From contig JAHQWY010000028.1 in the NCBI GenBank assembly GCA_029856445.1, positions 1 through 19,566 of the forward strand: DNA of 19,566 nucleotides, in the 5' to 3' direction. The notes under the pieces were generated by a model. The model saw only the letters and a program-made list of their open reading frames with translations, ran no database searches and had not been told where the DNA came from. Shown here in pieces: positions 13,829 to 19,566 of the stretch. The stretch comes from Promethearchaeia archaeon. Lineage in GTDB: Archaea > Asgardarchaeota > Lokiarchaeia > Sigyniarchaeales > SOKP01. Made by a program: the position numbers and the translations under genes. Numbering within the stretch: the first letter of the stretch is position 1; each line of letters opens with the position of its first letter.

Positions 13829-15886
13829 TTAGAACCTACTATCTTTTCTCCTTTTGATTAAAACTGTAGCAATACCAACCAATCCGATACCGGCAATTAA
13901 CACTATAAGTGCCCAGAAGGCTTTAGATTCAAATACCATATAAACACTAAAAACAGGATCATGCCACACGCCGGATCCATCCTCAAATTCAGGATAACAT
14001 ACTGCGTAAGCTAATATAGTAAAATTAGCACTAATCCTGATATCAGAGGCAAAAGGCTGAATGTTAGTTTCAGCTGGCGGGAGGAAAGTATCATGTCTTT
14101 CCATTTCACCGGTCCATAGGGCAATAGGAATAATAGAGGTACTCGCATTGGCAATTCCTCTCTGAGTAGTTTCATTACCATATTCATAATATGGTCCAGC
14201 AATATCAACAAAATCCAATGGTTCTGTACCTCCAAGATAATTTCCGATTTTTAATTCATGTGATTCTTTTACATAATCATCATCATTATAATCTTCATCG
14301 TAGTAATCATCTAGTAATTCTGCTTCTGGACCTGTCACTTCGCTAGAAGTTTTTACATCTAAGTGGAAATGTAAAACAGTAGAAATGTAAATGATTGTCA
14401 TATCCAAATCATCGATCATTCCATTTGCTCCGTAATTATCCGGAGAGTTCCAAGGAGCAAAGAACTGATCTAGTTTGATTTTCCCTAGTAGATCTGCACC
14501 TTTGACACTTTTTATCGGATCAAAGGTAAATCCAAAGTGGGCATATGCGAGATTTTCTTGTGGCGCTGCAAGATATGAGTCTAAATCAATCCCAACAGGA
14601 ACTGCTGAGATGTTAACATTTTCTAAATCTAATCCCCATGAAAGCGTGCCATCTGGGTTCTTAGTTGGCTCCATAAAATTAAAGTTTTCTACAGAATTCA
14701 AAATTAATCTGTGAGTGATTTCTGAACTCTCAGGATATGAAATCACCTCAGGATGTCCTTCAACATCCACGGTTGTCTCTGTGTAGTGTACAGAAACTTC
14801 ATCATCCATATTTAAATCATTATAGAGGAACGCCCCAGCTAAATGATGAGTGAATAAGTAGAATTCAATATCACACCCTCCAAATGCTTGAGAAAAATCA
14901 CCACCCTCTCCAGTTCCAATATCAACAATCTCAGACAAATCAATATGAATCTCAAAATTCTTAATCCATAATTCAATTAAATCGAAGGTAAATTGAGTCC
15001 ATATTGCCGTTACTAAAGGTATATCTTCAGTTGGCCTTAGTAGCCATTGCATATAACTGTCTTTTCTAGCTAATGCGGTTGCATTCCAAGCAGCCATCTC
15101 TGCATCATACGCACCTGCAAGAGCAACATCACCTGCCATGGGTGAGAGTACATTGTCAGCAGAATGATACCAAGTTTTAGTCAATTCAAAATCAGGATTT
15201 GGAATAATTTCTACTTTTTGCCAGGTAATAGGATTTAGAATAAATAATTCATCACCGGTGAAAATATCATTTATATGGATTAGAAACCAAGTAATCGTTT
15301 CTACTCCCTTTCTGATGAGATCTGGAGAAAGTTCCTCCCAACCGCTTTCTTCAAGTACTTTAAAGAAATCAATTAATTTCTTGACTGCATTTATGAATGA
15401 ATGGTCATTATCCCAAATAATTAGAGTAATTCCCACTCCAACAGTTATTATAGAATCATATGATCCTCTCTTCACAACTTCGCAGTAAACAGTCCCAGGA
15501 AATCCCGTGTGATCATAATCTTCTGGTAATAAATGGAATTCACGAATTCCAGCAACTCCATAATCGTTACTCCTAACTGGAAAAGTGGTTTCATTAAACG
15601 CGCTTAATACATAGACACCAGACATCATCTCTTGAGCGTCAAAGTTCTCATATGCTTGAACAAATAATACTTCAAACACTTTTTCTAAAAGCCCTCCAGC
15701 ATAACCTAACTCTCCTAACATACTTCCAAAACCTCCTTGAAAACTATCAATCAAATCATCACCAGCACCAAATTGATCAAAATCAAATCTATTATCTTCG
15801 TCCGCGTTTACCATAATGGGCATTGCTGTTATTGATGCGATAAATATAGTAAGAACCATTAAAGATTTACTATTTATACTTCTCAT
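13829..15886 (-). CDS. large secreted/surface protein with C-terminal membrane anchor, unknown function
   Basis: A 685-residue protein. The N-terminus has a basic start (MRSINSK), a hydrophobic core, and a likely cleavage after VNA near residue 28. The C-terminus has one membrane helix (AFWALIVLIAGIGLVG..., about 656-677) followed by KRRKDSRF, so about 625 residues face outside. At least six N-x-S/T sequons suggest glycosylation. An acidic tyrosine-rich tract (DDYYDEDYNDDDY, about 526-538) may bind cations. Only three cysteines occur in the mature part. I recognise no known domain. ATG 15886 is chosen; an in-frame GTG at 15895 would add three residues. No ribosome site is visible, so the transcript may be nearly leaderless. 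A tandem repeat lies just upstream. Role as an envelope protein is inferred. Confidence 0.75.
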   Translation of the reverse strand: MRSINSKSLMVLTIFIASITAMPIMVNADEDNRFDFDQFGAGDDLIDSFQGGFGSMLGELGYAGGLLEKVFEVLFVQAYENFDAQEMMSGVYVLSAFNETTFPVRSNDYGVAGIREFHLLPEDYDHTGFPGTVYCEVVKRGSYDSIITVGVGITLIIWDNDHSFINAVKKLIDFFKVLEESGWEELSPDLIRKGVETITWFLIHINDIFTGDELFILNPITWQKVEIIPNPDFELTKTWYHSADNVLSPMAGDVALAGAYDAEMAAWNATALARKDSYMQWLLRPTEDIPLVTAIWTQFTFDLIELWIKNFEIHIDLSEIVDIGTGEGGDFSQAFGGCDIEFYLFTHHLAGAFLYNDLNMDDEVSVHYTETTVDVEGHPEVISYPESSEITHRLILNSVENFNFMEPTKNPDGTLSWGLDLENVNISAVPVGIDLDSYLAAPQENLAYAHFGFTFDPIKSVKGADLLGKIKLDQFFAPWNSPDNYGANGMIDDLDMTIIYISTVLHFHLDVKTSSEVTGPEAELLDDYYDEDYNDDDYVKESHELKIGNYLGGTEPLDFVDIAGPYYEYGNETTQRGIANASTSIIPIALWTGEMERHDTFLPPAETNIQPFASDIRISANFTILAYAVCYPEFEDGSGVWHDPVFSVYMVFESKAFWALIVLIAGIGLVGIATVLIKRRKDSRF

Positions 15887-15905
15887 ATTCAACACAAATT
15901 TTTTT

Positions 15906-15956
15906 TTAAAATTGGCTTTTTATTAAGGTAATAAATTAAATTTGGCTTTTTAATAA
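15906..15956. repeat. two 21-bp direct repeats with a 30-bp period upstream of the surface-protein gene
   Basis: 15906-15926 and 15936-15956 match at 19 of 21 bases, with an identical 11-base core TTGGCTTTTTA. The 30-bp period places both copies on about the same face of the helix, 20-70 bases before the start at 15886. This fits an activator or repressor site pair; it could also be promoter duplication. Confidence 0.5.
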
Positions 15957-16029
15957 TTTATATTCTAATATAGTAGAATCTTTAAATTATAGTAATAAAT
16001 TTAGTATTCGGTTGACCAAATGTGCTAGC

Positions 16030-17034
16030 TTAGTCTAAACGTAAGAATGTATAAAATAATACAATAATATACAAAAATGCTGAAATTATTAAACTCCAAA
16101 CTCTTAATAATTGAGATATCTCTGAGGTAGTAAAAAGTACATTAGAACCTATAAATACAGTAGCAATTAAGTATCCAAATAAATGACTTTTAAAACGAGT
16201 AATCTTAGTTTTTCCCTGAATTAAATTCACAAGAGAAATAAAAATTATAATTATAAATCCCGCTATATAGAATAGATCAATAACATCAAATTCTCCTAAA
16301 TCTAAAAACAGAAAAAATCCAAATAAAATGACTTCAAGCACTCGAACATTCCAAAATTTCTGTTTTTTCGGAGTATCGGCAAATAATTGCTCATATTCAG
16401 ATACTCCTGAGTTTAAGAAGAGTATTATAAGAGATCCAATCGCTAATGAAGTGAATAAAGAATATGAGACAATATAAAGATATGGTAGGATAGGAATCCA
16501 AATATCATTCCATAAAAAATCTGCTAATACCAAATATTCTGGTAATACGATAATCGAGCAGAAAACTGGAAGAATGGCCGCAATACCCATCATTATCCAT
16601 GTGGTAATTGATATTTTTGTATCTTCTTCCCATCTCTTTTTCCTAAAAGTAGTCAACCTCCATGCAAATGATGCAAAACTTAATACCGAAATTATAGGAG
16701 TAACTAAAGGGAAAATAAAGATAAAAAGAATGTATATTGCATTAATCCCATAGAAAAATTTTAATCTTGATGGAACTACACTAATAGTTCTATCAAAATC
16801 ATCTAAAGTATCAGCAAATCGATTAGCAAATAAAATTAAAAAAAATAACCATGATACACTAAACACAGTTGGGCAAAGTAGTTTTATTAGTGCTATTTTA
16901 AGTGTAGTTTCATTTGAGAACCATAAATTAAAATCAGTAAAATTGTATATTAAAAAGATTCCAATTGGTACGAGGATTATTGACAACAGCACTATCAATC
17001 GGCTTAATATTAGCCCTTTAATCTCTTTTGGCAT
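16030..17034 (-). CDS. multi-pass integral membrane protein, unknown function
   Basis: A 334-residue, very hydrophobic protein with about nine or ten predicted membrane helices. The first is near residues 8-30 (LILSRLIVLLSIILVPIG) and the last near 310-331. Short polar loops are rich in Lys/Arg, for example FRKKRWEED around 130-138, which probably faces the cytoplasm. No catalytic motif, transporter signature or nucleotide-binding site was recognised. It lies between the surface-protein gene and the zinc-ribbon membrane protein on the same strand, but gaps of about 145-155 bp on either side suggest separate transcription. The ATG is clear at 17032-17034. The frame is intact and hydrophobicity is consistent, so a real gene is likely although the function is unknown. 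Confidence 0.7.
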   Translation of the reverse strand: MPKEIKGLILSRLIVLLSIILVPIGIFLIYNFTDFNLWFSNETTLKIALIKLLCPTVFSVSWLFFLILFANRFADTLDDFDRTISVVPSRLKFFYGINAIYILFIFIFPLVTPIISVLSFASFAWRLTTFRKKRWEEDTKISITTWIMMGIAAILPVFCSIIVLPEYLVLADFLWNDIWIPILPYLYIVSYSLFTSLAIGSLIILFLNSGVSEYEQLFADTPKKQKFWNVRVLEVILFGFFLFLDLGEFDVIDLFYIAGFIIIIFISLVNLIQGKTKITRFKSHLFGYLIATVFIGSNVLFTTSEISQLLRVWSLIISAFLYIIVLFYTFLRLD

Positions 17035-17189
17035 TATTTCTTCTAATACATTGAATTTTTTAATTTAAATTTCATAGACTAATTAATAGTTATTCTTATG
17101 TTTTTCAGAAATTAAAATATTATCTTTAATAACATATTTTTTGAAGGATTTCATTAGTAAATGAAAGAATTGAAAAAAAACCTTAATTA

Positions 17190-17870
17190 TTACCTTTTAG
17201 CACCACAATTGGTACAAAACAAATCATCAGATACTAGTTTAGCACCGCAATTAGAACATGTCATTTCATCCATTACAGCTGCACTTTCAATTGCTTTATT
17301 TACATCTGAAATTTCTGTAGGTTTCGCTTTTCTTTTTGATTTTGCCTTGGATCCTCCTGGTTTATACTTTAAACTCCCAATAAAACCCCCAAAGACAGCC
17401 CCTACTAAACATCCTTCTAAGATAGCCGTAAACACCGCAAGGAGATACGGTAAATCAGATAACCCTGCTAATAAACCATCTAATATAGCAGCTCCTTTTG
17501 GTACTATTAATGCTAAGACTAAGTAAGGGATTGTCAAAATAATTAAATATCCAAATCCTATAGCAAAACTAGAATTCATCGCCCCTTTAGGTGAATGAGC
17601 AAAAATCCCACTAATAATAACACAACATAAAATCCACGGAACAGTAACAGCAATAATTAACCCAATATCTTCTGGACGATAAAAAATGCACCAATGAATA
17701 GGAAACAAGAATATGAGAGCAAGTCCAATAAACGCTCCCAAAATAATTCCTAGACCAGGGACAGCAGCGTCTAAAGCCTCGTCAATATTCTCAATTAAGC
17801 CACCTGTCAATCCCTCAGTTAGATTCAAGAATCTAAAAGAAACCCATGCCATTGGTATTAAGCATAACAT
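17190..17870 (-). CDS. membrane protein with C-terminal zinc ribbon
   Basis: A 226-residue protein from ATG 17870. About four full membrane segments are seen (near 38-60, 69-90, 101-124, 141-167). A basic linker (SKAKSKRKAKP, 174-184) follows, then a zinc ribbon C205-x2-C208-x10-C219-x2-C222 of the CSNCGAKL...CTNCGAKR type common in archaeal and bacterial membrane proteins. The ribbon should face the cytoplasm. The residues just after this ATG (LCLIPMAWVSF) look like the second half of a membrane helix. The frame stays open upstream to a stop at 17937-17939, adding WKRVIGSGCVG-type residues that would complete it, so the true start may be a non-ATG codon upstream. Function unknown; a structural or regulatory membrane role is possible. 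Confidence 0.68.
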   Translation of the reverse strand: MLCLIPMAWVSFRFLNLTEGLTGGLIENIDEALDAAVPGLGIILGAFIGLALIFLFPIHWCIFYRPEDIGLIIAVTVPWILCCVIISGIFAHSPKGAMNSSFAIGFGYLIILTIPYLVLALIVPKGAAILDGLLAGLSDLPYLLAVFTAILEGCLVGAVFGGFIGSLKYKPGGSKAKSKRKAKPTEISDVNKAIESAAVMDEMTCSNCGAKLVSDDLFCTNCGAKR

Positions 17871-17939
17871 ACCTACACAACCACTACCAATTACTCTTTT
17901 CCAACCCAGATTTATCCCCTCATGGTTCCATAATTTTTA

Positions 17940-18196
17940 ACAATTATTGTTTTCACTATAAGAATTCCAAAAAGTTAATGAATATATATATTTTTGTTTT
18001 TAGCTTAAATCTTAATAAATTAATACATTTAAGCAATTAAAAAGGAAATCAGAAAGGATATATAGCTATATCATAATTCTTTTATAAGAAAATTAAGTCT
18101 TACGTTAATAAAGTCGAATATTTTTACCCTAAAAGAGAAGAATTAAATCTTAAATTATTAAAAAAATAATAAAAAATGATAAGAAAAAAGCTTAAT
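17940..18196. other. intergenic region upstream of the zinc-ribbon gene and downstream of the ABC operon
   Basis: No gene seen. It contains a 12-bp palindrome ATATAGCTATAT (18060-18071), a small TTCTT/AAGAA stem-loop about 10 bases to its right (near 18077-18090), and A-rich tracts (about 18157-18187) that are oligo-T on the reverse strand and probably terminate the ABC operon. Confidence 0.4.
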
Positions 18197-18886
18197 TTAT
18201 TGAATTTTAATGATTCTCCCTTTATCCATGCGAATGGTTTTTGTTCCATATTGAGATAAATCTCTGTGAGTAACAAATATAATAGTTGTCTCCATTTCTT
18301 TGTTAATTTTCTTTAGAAGATCCATAACTTGTTTTTCTGATTCGGGGTCTAAATTTCCAGTAGCCTCATCTGCTAAGATAACCCTTGGTCTATGGATGAT
18401 TGCTCGAGCAATACCACATCTTTGTTTCTCACCACCAGACATCTGAACAGGATAATGGTCTTTACGATCAAGCAAATCAACATCTCTTAAGGCTGTTATA
18501 GCTCTATTTTCAATTTCCTTTTGACGTAATACTGTTGGCCATAAAACAGATTCTACATTTTCCATAGCGGTTAAGGTATTAACAAGATTAAAATCTTGAA
18601 AGACAAAACCTATCTTTTGACGCCTTAATCTACTTAATCTATCTTCGGTTGCCCTCGCTATATTTTCTCCATCAAATATAATTCTCCCAGAATCAGGCAA
18701 ATCTAAACCTGAAAGAACATTAAGGAGGGTCGACTTCCCACAACCTGTTGGACCTTGAATGACTGCGAATTCACCAGATCTAATTTTCAAATTAACATCT
18801 GCTAACGCTCGAATAATAGCTCCCGCTCTTCTATATTCTTTATTTATATCTACCGCCTCAATCATGACATCTTTATCTGCTGACAT
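18197..18886 (-). CDS. ABC transporter ATP-binding protein, LolD/MacB/FtsE type
   Basis: A 229-residue ATPase. Walker A is GPTGCGKST (45-53), the Q-loop is VFQDFN with Q97, the signature is MSGGEKQR (149-156, a variant of LSGGQ), Walker B is VILADEATGNLD (169-180) with catalytic E174, and the switch is H207 in VTHRD. The DEATGNLD form and the LNVLSGLD segment after Walker A mark the MacB/LolD/FtsE group, which drives mechanotransmission or export rather than solute import. ATG 18886 has GGAGG at -8, directly after the permease stop codon; an in-frame TTG at 18910 would overlap the permease but has no such site. The preceding gene is the matching FtsX-like permease, so the two form one exporter. 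Substrate unknown. Confidence 0.93.
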   Translation of the reverse strand: MSADKDVMIEAVDINKEYRRAGAIIRALADVNLKIRSGEFAVIQGPTGCGKSTLLNVLSGLDLPDSGRIIFDGENIARATEDRLSRLRRQKIGFVFQDFNLVNTLTAMENVESVLWPTVLRQKEIENRAITALRDVDLLDRKDHYPVQMSGGEKQRCGIARAIIHRPRVILADEATGNLDPESEKQVMDLLKKINKEMETTIIFVTHRDLSQYGTKTIRMDKGRIIKIQ

Positions 18887-18894
18887 TTCTCTTT

Positions 18895-18899
18895 CCTCC
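18895..18899 (-). promoter_or_regulatory. ribosome binding site of the ABC ATPase gene
   Basis: GGAGG immediately follows the permease TAA and lies 8 bases before ATG 18886. It decides that start against the upstream TTG. Confidence 0.7.
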
Positions 18900-19445
18900 T
18901 TATTCACCAACTTTTTTTAGTGCGATAATAGGTCTCACCTTCAAAACTTTTCTATATGCCAAAAAGAAAGCGACTATTTGAACAATAATAAATAAGGCGC
19001 TTGTTATAATAACCGGGACTAATCCAATTAAAATCTCATTGATCTTTGAAAAAAATCCCTCTGAGTGCAAATACGCTAAAGCAGCAGTATAATGAAACAA
19101 AACTTCTATAACTATAATAAAACCTACAATCGTTGTAAAAAAGATCATCCCTGAAACTAAAACTAATATATTCTTGTTTGTATAGCCTATGCATTTGAAT
19201 GTTGCCCATACACGTCTTTTTCTCGAGACTAAAATCCAAGCGTAAAGCAATGAGAGAAACAAACTCGTTCCAAAAAAGATCACCAGAAGATAGTTTGCTG
19301 CAGCACCAATTTCTTCTTTTATTGCTAAATCCCAAAAAAGACTGGTTAAAAATATCAATATGGTATATATTAGCGTGAAAACTGTGAATATCTTCTTTTC
19401 ACGTAAAGATAGTAAAATTGCTTTTCTCCACATTCTAAAAGCCAA
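18900..19445 (-). CDS. minimal FtsX-like ABC permease without extracellular domain
   Basis: A 181-residue membrane protein with four predicted helices (about 19-38, 50-72, 93-117, 140-164). The order TM, TM, a cytoplasmic loop of RKRRVWATFKCIGYTNKNI type (75-93), TM, TM and a tail RPIIALKKVGE matches the FtsX core. That core usually has RRxEIxxLRxxGxxxxxI in the loop and an LRPxxALR-like ending. Canonical MacB/LolE permeases have a ~200-residue extracellular domain between TM1 and TM2. Here only about a dozen residues remain, so it is half the usual size. The TTG at 19445 has GGTGA at -6; an internal ATG at 19433 lacks a good site. Co-transcribed with the ATPase 13 bases downstream. A homodimer is expected. 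Confidence 0.8.
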   Translation of the reverse strand: MAFRMWRKAILLSLREKKIFTVFTLIYTILIFLTSLFWDLAIKEEIGAAANYLLVIFFGTSLFLSLLYAWILVSRKRRVWATFKCIGYTNKNILVLVSGMIFFTTIVGFIIVIEVLFHYTAALAYLHSEGFFSKINEILIGLVPVIITSALFIIVQIVAFFLAYRKVLKVRPIIALKKVGE

Positions 19446-19451
19446 TTTGTT

Positions 19452-19456
19452 TCACC
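19452..19456 (-). promoter_or_regulatory. GGTGA ribosome site supporting the TTG start of the permease
   Basis: GGTGA with 6 bases to TTG 19445, nearly the same arrangement as in front of the FAD oxidase at 7753. The remaining bases to the window end are AT-rich and should contain the operon promoter. Confidence 0.5.
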
Positions 19457-19566
19457 GTTTTTGTTTGAATTAGTTTTTTTGTTTATGTTTAAATTTATAA
19501 TTGATTTTATTTATTTTATTTATAACAATTTAATAATAAATATTTGGTTATAATGTCAGAAATTGA

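Noticed and set aside
17161..17526. 121-codon forward open frame
   Set aside because: It lies almost wholly antisense to the zinc-ribbon membrane protein, is proline/alanine-rich without a ribosome site, and looks like the complement of hydrophobic codons.
19553..19566. ATG TCA GAA ATT at the right edge, a possible forward gene start
   Set aside because: Only four codons are visible, with no ribosome site, so it cannot be supported.

Overview
The window looks like a piece of an Asgard archaeal chromosome, most likely Lokiarchaeia-like. The grounds are strong AT bias, archaeal Shine-Dalgarno sequences (GGTGA, GGAGG), oligo-T terminators, archaeal-type TATA candidates, a Ras/Rab-like small GTPase gene, and proteins with N-terminal signals and C-terminal membrane anchors. 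No rRNA, tRNA, CRISPR array or transposase was seen. The lineage is an inference, not a sequence match.

Left half (1-9529), a catabolic island. A truncated FAD oxidase gene at the left edge diverges from a forward cluster in the order BcrB-like, BcrC-like, second BcrB-like, and a single archerase-type ATPase activator. Together these encode a radical 2-hydroxyacyl-CoA dehydratase / class I benzoyl-CoA reductase type system. A back-to-back oligo-T/oligo-A terminator follows. A reverse operon then runs corrinoid protein, UroD-fold corrinoid methyltransferase, FAD oxidase (a close paralogue of the edge gene), and a two-CCG-domain Fe-S protein of HdrD/GlcF type. Methyl transfer, FAD/Fe-S oxidation and ATP-driven low-potential reduction thus sit side by side. 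Two readings fit: breakdown of methoxylated or alkylated phenolic compounds (demethylation, benzylic oxidation, ring reduction), or 2-hydroxy-acid/amino-acid fermentation with a separate methyl-transfer branch. The sequence alone does not decide between them. A 49-bp near-identical repeat (7758-7806 and 9553-9601) shows that the module was rearranged by duplication.

Middle (9626-13343). This part holds an arginase-fold metallohydrolase with all six metal ligands, a convergent QueG-like double [4Fe-4S] protein, a 368-bp gap, a small GTPase with altered switch II and G4 motifs, and a winged-helix protein with a CxxCxxC motif.

Right part (13829-19445), all reverse strand, envelope-related. It holds a large secreted or surface protein with a C-terminal membrane anchor and a tandem 30-bp-period repeat upstream, a multi-pass membrane protein, a membrane protein ending in a zinc ribbon (its ATG probably trims the first membrane helix), and an ABC exporter pair. 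That pair is a LolD/MacB-type ATPase and a minimal FtsX-like permease lacking the usual extracellular domain.
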